Part shown: one piece after another, positions 8,270 to 19,642 of the stretch
Position numbering within the stretch: the first letter of the stretch is position 1
Layout of the letters: every line of letters begins with the position of its first letter
Origin: CAWALV01 sp963782965
Lineage (GTDB): Bacteria; Actinomycetota; Actinomycetes; Acidothermales; Acidothermaceae
DNA length: 64,000 nt
Reading direction: 5' to 3'
NCBI GenBank assembly: GCA_963782965.1
Contig: CAWALV010000006.1
Span: forward strand, 1,426,001-1,490,000
Translations under genes and position numbers: made by a program
The notes under the pieces: generated by a model
Databases searched by the model: none
What the model was told of the DNA's origin: nothing
Seen by the model: only the letters and a program-made list of their open reading frames with translations

Positions 8270-11200
8270 ATGAACAGGGGCCCGGAGCTGCTGCGCAGCG
8301 AGCTCGCTCGGCGTGTCGTCGTGGCAGACGGCGCGATGGGCACCATGGTGCACAGCTACGACCTCGACCTTGACGACTACGAGGGGCTCGAGGGCTGCAT
8401 CGAGATCCTCAACGTACGCCGCCCCGACGTCGTCCGCGCGATTCACGACGCCTACCTCGAGGCCGGCTGCGACGCGGTCGGCACGAACACGTTCGGCGCG
8501 AACCTCGCCAACCTCGGCGAGTACGGCATCGCCGACCGGATCCACGAACTCGCCGAAGCGGGCGCTCGCCTGGCCCGGGAGGTCGCCGACGGGTGGTCGA
8601 CTCCCGAGCGGCCCCGGTTCGTGCTCGGATCGGTCGGTCCCGGCACGAAGTTGCCCACACTCGGGCACACCACGTTCGCCACCCTGCGCGACGCCTATCA
8701 GCGGCAAGCCGAAGGAATGATCGCCGGCGGGGTTGACGCGATCCTCGTCGAGACCGCCCAAGACCTGTTGCAGGCGAAGGCGGCGCTGATCGGGGCAAGG
8801 CGGGCGATGTCCGCGGCGGGCACCGACCTCGTCCTGATCGCCCAGGTGACCGTCGAGACGACCGGAACGATGCTGCTCGGGTCCGAGATCGGAGCCGCGC
8901 TGACCGCCCTCGAACCGCTCGCCATCGATCTGATCGGGTTGAACTGCGCCACCGGGCCCGCCGAGATGGGCGAGCACCTTCGCTACCTCGCCCGGCACGC
9001 GCGGGTCGGGGTCTCGTGCATGCCCAACGCCGGCCTGCCGGTCCTGGGCCGTGAAGGTGCCACCTTTCCGCTCACCCCCGACGAGTTGGCCGACGCGCAC
9101 GACGCCTTCACCCGCGAGCACGGGCTCGCCCTCGTCGGCGGTTGCTGCGGTACGACGCCGGCCCATCTGCGCGCGGTCGTGCAGCGCGTGCACGGCCGTG
9201 AACTCACCCCGCGAAGGCCACACCCCGAGCCGGGCGTGGCTTCGCTCTACCAAGCGGTCGCGTTCCGGCAGGACACCTCGCACCTCGCGGTCGGCGAGCG
9301 CACGAACGCGAACGGCTCGAAGGCCTTCCGCGAGGCGATGCTCGCCGGTCGCCTCGACGACTGTGTCGAGGTCGCACGAGCGGCGAGCCGCGACGGCTCG
9401 CACCTCATCGATGTGTGCGTCGACTACGTCGGGCGCGACGGCGTCGCCGACATGCGCGAGCTCGCGGCCCGGCTCGCAACCGCCGCGACGTTGCCGATCA
9501 TGCTCGACTCCACCGAGCCGGCGGTCATCGAAGCCGGCCTCGAGTGCTTGGGCGGGCGGTGCGTCGTCAACTCGGTCAACTTCGAAGACGGCGAGGGCCC
9601 CGAGTCGCGGTTCGCCCGCATCATGCCCATCGTGCGCGAGCACGGCGCTGCCGTGGTCGCGCTCACCATCGACGAGACCGGTCAGGCCCGCACGCCCGAA
9701 CACAAGGTGGCGATCGCGGAGCGGCTCATCGAGACCTTGACCACGCAGTGGGGGTTGCACGAGAGCGACATCCTGGTCGACTGCCTCACCTTCACCCTCG
9801 GCACCGGCCAGGAGGAGAGCCGGCGAGACGGCCTCGCGACGATCGAGGCGATCCGCGAGCTGAAGGCACGCCACCCCGCCGTGCAGACCGTGCTGGGGCT
9901 TTCGAACATCTCGTTCGGCCTCAAGCCGGCGGCGCGGACCGTGCTCAACTCGGTCTTCCTCGCCGAGTGCGTCAAGGCCGGTCTGGACGCCGCGATCGTG
10001 CACGCCTCGAAGATCGTGCCGACCTCGCGCATCCCCGACGAGCAACGGCAGGTCGCCCTCGACCTCGTCTACGACCGGCGCCGTGACGGCTACGACCCGC
10101 TGTCGTGCTTCCTCGAGCTGTTCGAGGGCGTCACCAGCGACGATGCGAAGCGCTCCCGCGCCGAAGAGCTGGCTGCCCTCCCGCTCTCCGAGCGCTTGCA
10201 ACGACGCATCATCGACGGCGAGCGGCAGGGCCTGCAGGCCGACCTCGACGAAGCGCTCGCCAGCCGGCCGGCACTGGAAATCGTCAACGACACCTTGCTC
10301 GAAGGCATGCGCGTCGTGGGGGAGTTGTTCGGCAAGGGCGAGATGCAGTTGCCGTTCGTGCTGCAGTCGGCCGAGGTGATGAAGACCGCCGTCGCCCACC
10401 TCGAGCCGCACATGGAGAAGAGCGGTGAGGGTGGCAAGGGCACGATCGTGCTGGCCACGGTCAAGGGTGACGTGCACGACATCGGCAAGAACCTGGTCGA
10501 CATCATCTTGTCGAACAACGGCTACACCGTCGTCAATCTCGGCATCAAGCAACCGGTCTCGGCCATCATCGACGCCGCCCTCGAAAACGACGCCGACGCC
10601 ATCGGGATGTCGGGGCTTCTCGTGAAGTCGACCGTCGTGATGAAGGAGAACCTCGAGGAGATCAGCAGCCGCGGCTTCTCCCAGCAATGGCCGGTGCTGC
10701 TCGGCGGGGCCGCACTCACTCGAGCCTATGTCGAGCAGGATCTCGCCGAGCAGTTCCAGGGTGCCGTCCGCTACGCGCGCGACGCGTTCGAAGGCCTGCG
10801 CCTGATGGATGCCGTGATGGCGGTGAAGCGGGGAGTCCCGGGTGCGAGCCTGCCGCCGCTACGGCAGCGCCGGGTCGCCACCGTCACCGAACCGCCGGTG
10901 GACGACGCGTTGGCGGCGTCGCGCTCCGACGTCGCGGCAGACGTCGTCGTCCCGAAGCCGCCGTTCTTCGGCGACCGCGTCGTCCAGGGCATTCCGCTCA
11001 GCGAATACCTCGACTACCTCGACGAGCGGGCCACCTTCGCCGGCCGGTGGGGCCTGCGCAGCACGCGTGGCGGGCCGAGTTATGACGACCTGGTCGAGAC
11101 TGAGGGCCGGCCGAGATTGCGCAAGTGGCTCGACCGGTTGCAGACCGAGAGCCTGATCGAGCCAGGGATCGTGTATGGCTACTTCCACTGCGTCAGCGAG

Positions 11201-11737
11201 GGCAATGACCTGGTGATCCTCGCAGACGACGGCGAGGATCGCGTGCGGTTCACCTTCCCGCGGCAGCGGCGCGATCGTCGGCTCTGCCTCGCCGACTTCT
11301 TCCGCTCGCGCGACTCCGGCGAGACCGACGTCGTTGCGATGCAGGTTGTGACCATCGGCGGTCGCATCAGCGCGGCAACAGCCCAGTTGTTCGCCGAGAA
11401 CGCCTACCGCGACTACCTCGAGCTGCACGGCCTCTCGGTGCAGCTTGCGGAGGCGCTGGCCGAGTTCTGGCATCACCGCGTGCGCGAGGAAATGGGCCTG
11501 GCCGAGGGCGATCACCCCGATCTCACGCACGTCATCGAACACCAGAGCTACCGCGGTTCGCGCTACTCGTTCGGCTACCCGGCCTGTCCCGACCTCGAAG
11601 ACCGCGCGAAACTCGTCTCGCTCCTGTCGCCCGAACGCATCGGCGTGCAGCTGTCGGAGGAGTTCCAGCTGCACCCCGAGCAGTCGACCGACGCCCTCGT
11701 CGTTCATCACCCGGAAGCAAAGTACTTCAGCGTGTGA
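8270..11737 (+). CDS. metH: cobalamin-dependent methionine synthase MetH
   Basis: 1155-aa modular enzyme methylating homocysteine from methyltetrahydrofolate via B12. Homocysteine module: residues about 8-300 with zinc ligands Cys226 (LNCATGP) and Cys292-Cys293 (GGCCGTTP). Folate (pterin) module: about 325-590 with GERTNANGSKAF. B12 cap and Rossmann domains: about 620-860 with the lower-axial His736 in DVHDIGKN. SAM-dependent reactivation domain: about 900-1150, containing the family pattern RYSFGYPACPDLEDR. All four modules are intact. ATG at 8270 chosen because the Hcy domain begins at once. The stop overlaps the GTG of the HAD gene. Confidence 0.97.
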   Translation: MNRGPELLRSELARRVVVADGAMGTMVHSYDLDLDDYEGLEGCIEILNVRRPDVVRAIHDAYLEAGCDAVGTNTFGANLANLGEYGIADRIHELAEAGARLAREVADGWSTPERPRFVLGSVGPGTKLPTLGHTTFATLRDAYQRQAEGMIAGGVDAILVETAQDLLQAKAALIGARRAMSAAGTDLVLIAQVTVETTGTMLLGSEIGAALTALEPLAIDLIGLNCATGPAEMGEHLRYLARHARVGVSCMPNAGLPVLGREGATFPLTPDELADAHDAFTREHGLALVGGCCGTTPAHLRAVVQRVHGRELTPRRPHPEPGVASLYQAVAFRQDTSHLAVGERTNANGSKAFREAMLAGRLDDCVEVARAASRDGSHLIDVCVDYVGRDGVADMRELAARLATAATLPIMLDSTEPAVIEAGLECLGGRCVVNSVNFEDGEGPESRFARIMPIVREHGAAVVALTIDETGQARTPEHKVAIAERLIETLTTQWGLHESDILVDCLTFTLGTGQEESRRDGLATIEAIRELKARHPAVQTVLGLSNISFGLKPAARTVLNSVFLAECVKAGLDAAIVHASKIVPTSRIPDEQRQVALDLVYDRRRDGYDPLSCFLELFEGVTSDDAKRSRAEELAALPLSERLQRRIIDGERQGLQADLDEALASRPALEIVNDTLLEGMRVVGELFGKGEMQLPFVLQSAEVMKTAVAHLEPHMEKSGEGGKGTIVLATVKGDVHDIGKNLVDIILSNNGYTVVNLGIKQPVSAIIDAALENDADAIGMSGLLVKSTVVMKENLEEISSRGFSQQWPVLLGGAALTRAYVEQDLAEQFQGAVRYARDAFEGLRLMDAVMAVKRGVPGASLPPLRQRRVATVTEPPVDDALAASRSDVAADVVVPKPPFFGDRVVQGIPLSEYLDYLDERATFAGRWGLRSTRGGPSYDDLVETEGRPRLRKWLDRLQTESLIEPGIVYGYFHCVSEGNDLVILADDGEDRVRFTFPRQRRDRRLCLADFFRSRDSGETDVVAMQVVTIGGRISAATAQLFAENAYRDYLELHGLSVQLAEALAEFWHHRVREEMGLAEGDHPDLTHVIEHQSYRGSRYSFGYPACPDLEDRAKLVSLLSPERIGVQLSEEFQLHPEQSTDALVVHHPEAKYFSV

Positions 11738-12426
11738 GTACTGACCTCGAGCGGTCGGTGCGCAGACCGCCGAAGCCGTTCCCGGCCGCCGTCCTGTTCG
11801 ACATGGACGGCCTACTCATCGACACCGAGCCGTTGTGGTTCGCGGTCGAGACGCAGATCGTCGACGAACTCGGTGGCCACTGGGACCACCGCGATCACGC
11901 GACGCTCGTCGGCAGCCCGCTGTCGGTTTCGTCGGCCTTCATCGCCAAGCGTTCCGGCGGCGTGCTGACCGCGCAGCAGGCGGCCGACGAGCTGCTGGGT
12001 CGAATGGCCACACAACTGCGCACGGCGCCGCCATTGCAGCCGGGCGTCGCCGACCTCATCGCCGAGCTCGACGCCGCAGGCATCGCGAAAGCGCTCGTCT
12101 CCTCCTCGTTCCAGGTCCTCGTCGACGCGGTGCTCGACGCAGTGGCCCCGATCGCTTTCGATGCCGTCGTGACCGGCGACGCGGTGGCGAACAACAAGCC
12201 GCACCCCGAGCCGTATCTGACGGCGGCTCGACTGCTGGGTGCCGAGCCGCAGGACTGCGTCGCGTTGGAGGACTCACCCACCGGCGCGGAGTCCGCGACG
12301 AACGCAGGCTGCTGCGTGATCGCCGTGCCGAGCGTCGCCCCGATCGAGCCGGCGCGCCGGCGCGTCGTCGTCCCGTCGTTGCACGGGATCGACCTCGCCT
12401 TCGTCCGCGCTGCGTTCGGTAGTTAG
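11734..12426 (+). CDS. HAD-superfamily phosphatase (beta-PGM-like)
   Basis: 230-aa HAD hydrolase of the beta-phosphoglucomutase/phosphoglycolate-phosphatase type. Motif I is VLFDMDGLLIDTEP (nucleophile Asp23, acid/base Asp25), motif II is LVSSS, motif III is NNKPHPEPY, and motif IV is VALEDSPTGAESA, with a helical cap between motifs I and II. Starts with GTG, overlapping the last four bases of metH, so it is co-translated with it. Substrate unknown; the coupling invites a repair or salvage role around B12/one-carbon metabolism, which is only an inference. Confidence 0.88.
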   Translation: MSTDLERSVRRPPKPFPAAVLFDMDGLLIDTEPLWFAVETQIVDELGGHWDHRDHATLVGSPLSVSSAFIAKRSGGVLTAQQAADELLGRMATQLRTAPPLQPGVADLIAELDAAGIAKALVSSSFQVLVDAVLDAVAPIAFDAVVTGDAVANNKPHPEPYLTAARLLGAEPQDCVALEDSPTGAESATNAGCCVIAVPSVAPIEPARRRVVVPSLHGIDLAFVRAAFGS

Positions 12427-12443
12427 CCGACCGCCCGCTCGTC

Positions 12444-14990
12444 TTACTCCGTCGCGATGGCCTGCAATACCGGACGCCGCGCCGCACGCCACGCCGGTAC
12501 CAGCGCGGCCGCGAGACCGATCAGCGCCGCGCCGACGACGAAGAGGACGAACTGGTTGATCGGGAAGACCACGTGGTTGAGCTGGCCCTGCGACGTCGAC
12601 ACGACGGCCCAGCCGAAGACGACACCGAGCGCCAGACCGAGCAGGGCCCCGAAGACGGCGATCATCGCCGACTCCAGGCGGATCGTCCGCCGCAACTGGC
12701 GCCGGCTCATGCCGACCGCGCGCAGCAGCCCGATCTCGCGGGTGCGCTCGTGCACCGAGAGCGCCAGCGTGTTCACGATGCCGAGGACGGCGATCACCAG
12801 GGCGACGGCGAGCAGTCCGAAGATGAGACCGACGAGCTGGTTCACCTGCTTGACGATCGAGTCCTTGTAGTCGGTCTGACTCTGTACCTTGACCTGCGGG
12901 TACTGCGCGAGCGTCGACTGCAGTGCCGACTGGACGGCGGCCTGTTCGCCTCGCGCGGACTGCACGTACACGACGAGGTCGAGCTGGGTGTTGTAGTGCT
13001 TCTCGTAGGTCGACAGCGAGATGAGGTAGTTGACGCCCCCGTTGCCGAGCAGGTCATTGTCGGCGTAGATGCCACCGACGCGGACCTGGCTCACCCCGCC
13101 CGCCGGGTATTCCACCGACAGCTCCTGGCCGACGTGCACCTTCAGCTGGTCGGCTTTCGTCTGCGAGACGAGCAGTTCGCCCTGGCGCAGTGCCGCCAGC
13201 GAGCCTGCCTTCATGTCGACCTTGAGGACGGAGCCGATGTTCGGCGAGACCGCCGCGACCGGCACCTGCTTGCCGTCGACCCGGGCGAAGCCAGCGCGGG
13301 TCTCGCTGACGGTGTCGACCCCGGGTGTGGCCCCTGCCTGCTTGGCGACGTCGGGAGAGAAGCCCAGGAACGACTTCGACGTCAACACGTAGTCGGCGCC
13401 CAGGTTGCGGTTCACCACCGAGTTGATCGACGCCTTCGTCGACGACGCGAGAACGGCCAGCATGGAGACCAGTGCGAGCCCGATCATCAAAGCGGCCGCG
13501 GTCGATGCGGTTCGGCGCGGATTACGCACCGCGTTCGATCGGGCGAGGCGCCCGGGAGTGCGGAAGGCGCGGACGAGCGGAGCACCGATGGCGAGGATGG
13601 CCGGCCGGCTGAGCAGGGCGCTGGCTATCCAGACCCCGATCATGACCAGGAGCACTCCGATACCGACTCGGGCAGCGGCGCCGCCGCTGTTGCCGCGGAT
13701 CGACGCGGCTATCGCGATCGCGCCGACGGCCGTTATTGCAGCGCCGACCACGGCGCGAATCCGCAACGACCGCTCCGGCATTGCCAGGTTGTCGCGCATC
13801 GCCGCAACGGGAGGAATTCGCGACGCGCGGAACGCGGGCACTCCGGCAGCGAGCAGCGTCACGAGGACGCCGACCACGTAGGCCGAGATGACCGTGCGCG
13901 GTTGCACGATGAGCCCGCCCGCCGGCATGGCGACACCGACGGCCGCGAGCAGTGCCCGCACGCCGAGCGCGACAAGGAGCCCGAAGCCGAGCCCGACGGT
14001 CGAGGCGACGACGCCGACGATCGAGGCCTCACCGAGCACCGCCGTCATGACCTGTCGCCGGCTGGCTCCCACTGCGCGCAGCAGTGCGAGTTCTCGGGTG
14101 CGCTGCGCCACCAGCATGGTGAACGTGTTCAAGATGATGAACAGGCCGACGAACAGCGCGACGCCCGCGAAGATCAGCAGGAAGGTGTTCAGGAAGCCGA
14201 GCGCCTTGTTGATGGCGGTCGTCTGCTCATGGTTCACCGCTTTGCCGGTGACGGCCTCGACCCCTTGCGGAAGCACCGATGAGATCCGAGCAGCGAGCGC
14301 CTCCTGAGAGACACCCGGTTGCGCTTGGACGTCGACCTGGTTGATGTAACCGGGCTTGCCGATGACCTGCTGGGCGGTCGCGGGGTCAAAGACGCTCAAC
14401 ACCGCTCCGGCGAGGTTGCTGCTGCCGCCGACCGTGGCGATGCCCACGATGGTCGCCTGGATCGGCGCGCTCTGGGTTTGCACGGTCACCGGATCGCCGA
14501 CGCGCAGGCCGTAGCGGTCGGCGGCGGCCTTGTCGACCGCGACCTGACCGGGACCGGTCGGCCCATGGCCCTTCACGAACTCCAACGTGCCGAAGTTCGA
14601 TGGGGTCCAGGAGACCGCGAGCGTGGGAGGGCCGGGCGACTTCGGCTCGACGGCCTTGCCGTCGCGGGTGACGAGGAGGTCGATGCCCTGGATCGCGGGA
14701 ACGGCGTCCTTCACGCCGTCGACCTGCCCGACCTTCGCGACCATCGACTGCGGCAGGAAGGGACGATCGCCGCTGGCCCCGATGTCGGTGTTGGAGAAGT
14801 CGGTCTTGGCCCGCACGACGACGCTGAGGTTCTTGCTCGTGCGGCCGACCAGATCGGTGAACGTCGACTTCAGTGTGTCTGTGAAGACGAGAGTGCCGGC
14901 GAGGAAGCCGATGCCGATGACGACCGAGAGCGCTGTGAGGAGGAGCCGTACCTTGTGCGCAAAAAGGTTGCGCAAGCTTGCGCGAAGCAT
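12444..14990 (-). CDS. ABC transporter permease, MacB/FtsX type
   Basis: 848-aa protein with two MacB-like periplasmic domains and two FtsX permease domains. It opens with MLRASLRNLFAHKVRLLLTALSVVIGIGF-type TM1. After an extracellular domain, a TM bundle follows near residues 260-480 (with VAQRTRELALLRAVGASRRQ), then a second extracellular domain and a C-terminal TM bundle with SVHERTREIGLLRAVGMSRR. The repeated RTRE.(A/G)LLRAVG.SRRQ loops are typical coupling helices. Its ATG overlaps the stop of the ATPase upstream by one base. Such transporters are mechanotransmitters or lipoprotein/peptide exporters; substrate unknown. Confidence 0.88.
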   Translation of the reverse strand: MLRASLRNLFAHKVRLLLTALSVVIGIGFLAGTLVFTDTLKSTFTDLVGRTSKNLSVVVRAKTDFSNTDIGASGDRPFLPQSMVAKVGQVDGVKDAVPAIQGIDLLVTRDGKAVEPKSPGPPTLAVSWTPSNFGTLEFVKGHGPTGPGQVAVDKAAADRYGLRVGDPVTVQTQSAPIQATIVGIATVGGSSNLAGAVLSVFDPATAQQVIGKPGYINQVDVQAQPGVSQEALAARISSVLPQGVEAVTGKAVNHEQTTAINKALGFLNTFLLIFAGVALFVGLFIILNTFTMLVAQRTRELALLRAVGASRRQVMTAVLGEASIVGVVASTVGLGFGLLVALGVRALLAAVGVAMPAGGLIVQPRTVISAYVVGVLVTLLAAGVPAFRASRIPPVAAMRDNLAMPERSLRIRAVVGAAITAVGAIAIAASIRGNSGGAAARVGIGVLLVMIGVWIASALLSRPAILAIGAPLVRAFRTPGRLARSNAVRNPRRTASTAAALMIGLALVSMLAVLASSTKASINSVVNRNLGADYVLTSKSFLGFSPDVAKQAGATPGVDTVSETRAGFARVDGKQVPVAAVSPNIGSVLKVDMKAGSLAALRQGELLVSQTKADQLKVHVGQELSVEYPAGGVSQVRVGGIYADNDLLGNGGVNYLISLSTYEKHYNTQLDLVVYVQSARGEQAAVQSALQSTLAQYPQVKVQSQTDYKDSIVKQVNQLVGLIFGLLAVALVIAVLGIVNTLALSVHERTREIGLLRAVGMSRRQLRRTIRLESAMIAVFGALLGLALGVVFGWAVVSTSQGQLNHVVFPINQFVLFVVGAALIGLAAALVPAWRAARRPVLQAIATE

Positions 14991-15754
14991 CACGCCTCCG
15001 CGAGGGGAGCCTCGAGTTGCGCGAGGCGCTCGAGCACGCGCGTCGGCGTGGGTGCCGCCAGCTCGTCGATGACCGCGCCGTCGGAGAGGAACACGACGCG
15101 GTCGGCGAACGACGCCGCACCCGGGTCGTGGGTGACCATCACGATGGTCTGCTTGAGTTCCCTCACGAAGCGGCGCAGTAAGGAGAGCACCTCGGCGCCG
15201 GACCGGGAGTCGAGGTTGCCGGTGGGCTCGTCGGCGAAGATGATCGCCGGTCGCGATGCCAGTGCACGAGCACACGCCACTCGCTGTTGCTGCCCACCGG
15301 AGAGCTCAGCCGGCTTGTGGTTGAGCCGGTCGCGTAGCGCAACGGCGTCGATGACGTTGTCCAGCCACGCTTGGTCGGGCTTGCGGTTCGCGATGTCCAT
15401 CGGAAGGGTGATGTTCTCGAGTGCAGTGAGGGTCGGCACGAGATTGAACGACTGGAAGATAAAGCCGACCGCGTCGCGGCGCAGCCGGGTGAGCGCACGG
15501 TCGTCGAGCCGGTTGATCTCGACGTCGCCGACGTAGGCGCTGCCCGACGTGACGGAGTCGAGGCCCGCCATGCAGTGCATGAGCGTCGACTTGCCGGAGC
15601 CGGAGGGCCCCATGATGGCGGTGAACTGGCCGCGAGCGAAAGAGACGTCGACGTTGTCGAGCGCGGTGACCCGGGTGTCGCCCTCGCCGTAGATCTTGGT
15701 GAGGCTGCGGGCCTGTGCCGCGACGCCCGGCCCAACCTGGTCGGTGGCGGTCAT
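14990..15754 (-). CDS. ABC transporter ATPase, MacB/LolD type
   Basis: 254-aa ATPase partner of the FtsX-type permease, with which it forms a TGATG overlap. Walker A is GPSGSGKST, Q-loop FIFQSFNLVPTLTALEN, signature LSGGQQQRVACARAL, Walker B IIFADEPTGNLD, and H-loop VMVTHD. The QSFNL and EPTGNLDS motifs are diagnostic for the LolD/MacB clade. I chose the ATG at 15754; an upstream start at 15880 would add an unconserved extension. Confidence 0.9.
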   Translation of the reverse strand: MTATDQVGPGVAAQARSLTKIYGEGDTRVTALDNVDVSFARGQFTAIMGPSGSGKSTLMHCMAGLDSVTSGSAYVGDVEINRLDDRALTRLRRDAVGFIFQSFNLVPTLTALENITLPMDIANRKPDQAWLDNVIDAVALRDRLNHKPAELSGGQQQRVACARALASRPAIIFADEPTGNLDSRSGAEVLSLLRRFVRELKQTIVMVTHDPGAASFADRVVFLSDGAVIDELAAPTPTRVLERLAQLEAPLAEA

Positions 15755-15942
15755 GGCAGGCGGATGCTCCTTCTCGGGAGGGTCGGGATGCCCGGTCGCA
15801 ACGTCGCGACCTCGGTTCCTCACGCTAACGAACTGACTGCCGGCGTACACGGTCCGCATGCCACGACTTCCCCATGACAAAGGTCACGTGGTTGCGTCAG
15901 CAACGACCGCCGGCCATTGCGGGGGGTGGGGGAGACCGTCGG

Positions 15943-16920
15943 CTAGGGAGCGACGTCGTCGACCCAGCTCGGCACATCGACAGGCAACGGCACCGATGCC
16001 GCGCCCGCCGGCTCGGGATACGGCGGGGGAGTCCCGTCGAACGACGGGCAGAAGGCGTGGTGGTTGCACCACTCGCACATCCGCCCCGGCCGGGCCGGGA
16101 AATCGCGCGAGCGCAGCGCGCGGTCGATCGCCGCCCACAGGGCGCGCACCTTGCGTTCGGTCGCGAGGAGGTCGGCCTCATCTGGCGCGTAGCGCAGTAC
16201 CTGCCCGTCGCCGAGGTACATCAACTGCAGCAGGCTCGGGACGACGCCGCGCACTCGCCACATGACCAACGCATAGAACTTCAACTGGAACAGCGCTTTG
16301 TCCTCGAACAGCTCGGACGGCGCCTTGCCGGTCTTGTAGTCGACGATGCGCAGCTGGCCGGTCGGCGCGATGTCGAGCCGGTCGACGTAGCCGCGCAACC
16401 GGACGGCGTCGTCGAGTTCGACCTCGACGAGCAACTCTCGTTCGGCAGGTTCGACCCGCCGGGGATCTTCCAAGCTGAAGTAGCGCTCGATGAGCGCCCG
16501 CGCGCTCGCCAGCCAGACCTCGAGCGACGGTTGCGCCGCGGTCAGGTCGACAGCATCGTCTCGAGCGGCGTCGTCGGCATCGTCTGAACCGGTGTCGTCA
16601 ACGTCCTGGGCAACCGTGAAGAGGTCGGCGAGCTCAGGCCGCTCGGCGCACAAGCGCTGCCACTCCGGCTCGAGCAATTCCAGCGCGGCAGGCAGGTCAC
16701 GCTCGGCCGCAGGCCGGTCGAAGAGGCGCTCGAGGACTGAGTGGACCAGCGTGCCGCGGGTCGCGACCGCACTGGGCGGCTCCGGCAGGTGGTCGATCAC
16801 CCGGAACCGGTAGAGCAGCGGGCAGGTCATGAAGTCGCCCGCGCGCGAGGGAGACAACGCCCAGCCGGCCGCCGGGTGCTCGTTTCCGATCGCGGTGGCA
16901 CCGGCGTCGGTTGCAGTCAT
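15943..16920 (-). CDS. RecB-like PD-(D/E)XK nuclease with Fe-S cysteines (Rv2119-like)
   Basis: 325-aa stand-alone RecB/Cas4-family nuclease. The N-terminal cysteine is in FMTCPLLYRFR. Nuclease motifs follow: GTLVHSVLERLF (His), LRGYVDRLDI (Asp) and LRIVDYKTGKAP (Asp and Lys). The C-terminal cluster CEWCNHHAFCP supplies three more cysteines, so a [4Fe-4S] cluster is expected as in AddB and Cas4. ATG at 16920 preferred over an upstream start. No helicase is encoded with it. Orthologous position to Rv2119 near trmI; role probably DNA repair but unproven. Confidence 0.85.
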   Translation of the reverse strand: MTATDAGATAIGNEHPAAGWALSPSRAGDFMTCPLLYRFRVIDHLPEPPSAVATRGTLVHSVLERLFDRPAAERDLPAALELLEPEWQRLCAERPELADLFTVAQDVDDTGSDDADDAARDDAVDLTAAQPSLEVWLASARALIERYFSLEDPRRVEPAERELLVEVELDDAVRLRGYVDRLDIAPTGQLRIVDYKTGKAPSELFEDKALFQLKFYALVMWRVRGVVPSLLQLMYLGDGQVLRYAPDEADLLATERKVRALWAAIDRALRSRDFPARPGRMCEWCNHHAFCPSFDGTPPPYPEPAGAASVPLPVDVPSWVDDVAP

Positions 16921-17068
16921 GCCTTGGAGGCTAGGCGACGCCGCCGACGCTTGCCCGCTCGGCGCGCTGATCCGTGGACGAGCAACCGAGACCCCGGACA
17001 AAGTGCACTCCCCGTGAACTACCAGGTGATCAACGTGCTCGCGACAGCGGCGCCCTGCCCGGTACGCC

Positions 17069-17074
17069 TAGCAT
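17069..17074 (+). promoter_or_regulatory. -10 hexamer for leaderless site-2 protease gene
   Basis: TAGCAT ends 7 bases before the GTG at 17082. Same arrangement as at mshC, pafB and helY, and it supports choosing this GTG as the start. Confidence 0.45.
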
Positions 17075-17081
17075 CGAAGGC

Positions 17082-18269
17082 GTGACACAGCCACCGGGAC
17101 GAACGCGCCCGCAGTCCCCGCGGCAGGAACCGGGCCGGTCGCCCGGCGGGTTCGGCGGTGTACCCGGCATGGGCGGGGGGATGCAGGTCGGCCAGCTGTT
17201 CGGCGCGCCGATCGTGGTCGCCCCGAGTTGGCTGTTGTTCCTGGCCTGGATCACCTGGCAGTTCGCCCCCGTCGTCGAGAACAGCGTCCCTGGCATCGGC
17301 TCCGCGCGTTACGCCGTCTCGCTGTCGTTCGGCGTCTTCCTGGGGCTCTCCGTGCTGGCGCACGAGGTCGCACACGCCACGACCGCCCGCGTCTTCGGCG
17401 TCCCGCTCGACCGGATCGTCCTCACCGCGATCGCCGGCCACTCCGCACTCGGGCGTGAGCCCGACACCCCCCGAAGGATGTTCCTGGTCGCCGGGGCAGG
17501 GCCTTTGGCGAACCTGCTGATCGCGGCAGCCGCCTGGGGCGGCTATCGCGCGCTGCCCGCCAACACTGTCGGTTGGGTGCTGACGGCGGGGCTCGCGCTG
17601 ACCAACGGCGTCGTCGGCATCTACAACTTGTTGCCCGGCCTGCCGCTGGACGGCGGGCAGATGCTGCGGTCGATCGTGTGGGCGGTAACTCGCAATGCTC
17701 GGACGGGCGTCGTCGTCGGCGCCTGGGCCGGCCGAGTCCTCGGCGCGGCCACGGCCGCCTTCGGGCTGTACCTGCTCAGCCGCCCTGACCGCGCTCTGCA
17801 AGGCGACGGCGCGTGGGCGTTGCTCATCGCCGCGGTGATGCTCATCGCGTCGACCGCCGTGCTGCGGCAGCAGGCCATGCGCGACAGGTTGCCCGCGCTG
17901 TCGACCCGCGCGCTGGCGCGACGCGCGCTGCCCGTGACCGGTGACCTCCCACTGGCCGAGGCGGTGCGCCGGGCGCAGGAATCGCACGCCCGCGGGCTGG
18001 TCATCGTCGACGGCCTGGGCCAGCCCACCGCCGTCGTCAACGAGGCAGCCGTGATGGCGACGCCGGTCGCGCGGCGGCCGTGGGTGAGCGTCAGTTCGGT
18101 GTCGCGAGCCGTCTCGGCCGCCGATCTGGTCCCGGTGAGTCTGGACGGCGAGGAGCTGTTGCGCCGCCTCCAATCCTTCCCCGCGCCCGAGTACGTGGTC
18201 GTCGAGGCCGACGGCATGGTCTACGGCGTCCTGGCCGCCTCCGACGTAGCGGCGGCCTTGCAACACTGA
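17082..18269 (+). CDS. site-2 protease (M50) with CBS domains (Rip3-like)
   Basis: 395-aa membrane zinc protease. A Pro/Gly-rich cytoplasmic N-terminus of about 40 residues leads into a TM bundle. The zinc-binding HExxH is in LAHEVAHATTARVF and the third ligand motif is NLLPGLPLDGGQML. About six hydrophobic segments are seen, followed by a C-terminal region of about 130 residues resembling a CBS pair (TGDLPLAEAVRRAQESHARG; VLAASDVAAAL). Family members cleave membrane proteins, often anti-sigma factors, in the bilayer. GTG start supported by a -10-like TAGCAT just upstream. Target unknown. Confidence 0.88.
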   Translation: MTQPPGRTRPQSPRQEPGRSPGGFGGVPGMGGGMQVGQLFGAPIVVAPSWLLFLAWITWQFAPVVENSVPGIGSARYAVSLSFGVFLGLSVLAHEVAHATTARVFGVPLDRIVLTAIAGHSALGREPDTPRRMFLVAGAGPLANLLIAAAAWGGYRALPANTVGWVLTAGLALTNGVVGIYNLLPGLPLDGGQMLRSIVWAVTRNARTGVVVGAWAGRVLGAATAAFGLYLLSRPDRALQGDGAWALLIAAVMLIASTAVLRQQAMRDRLPALSTRALARRALPVTGDLPLAEAVRRAQESHARGLVIVDGLGQPTAVVNEAAVMATPVARRPWVSVSSVSRAVSAADLVPVSLDGEELLRRLQSFPAPEYVVVEADGMVYGVLAASDVAAALQH

Positions 18270-18302
18270 CGCTCGCCGCGACCAGGCGCGTCGCCCGACC
18301 GG

Positions 18303-19642
<1,340 letters not shown>

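Noticed and set aside
8117..10687. 856-codon open frame antisense to metH
   Set aside because: High G+C keeps the opposite frame open. It has no family motifs, and the sense strand encodes a complete MetH.
12573..14282. 569-codon plus-strand frame opposite the FtsX-type permease
   Set aside because: Composition of a shadow frame (Arg/Asp/Gly repeats); the minus-strand permease is well supported.
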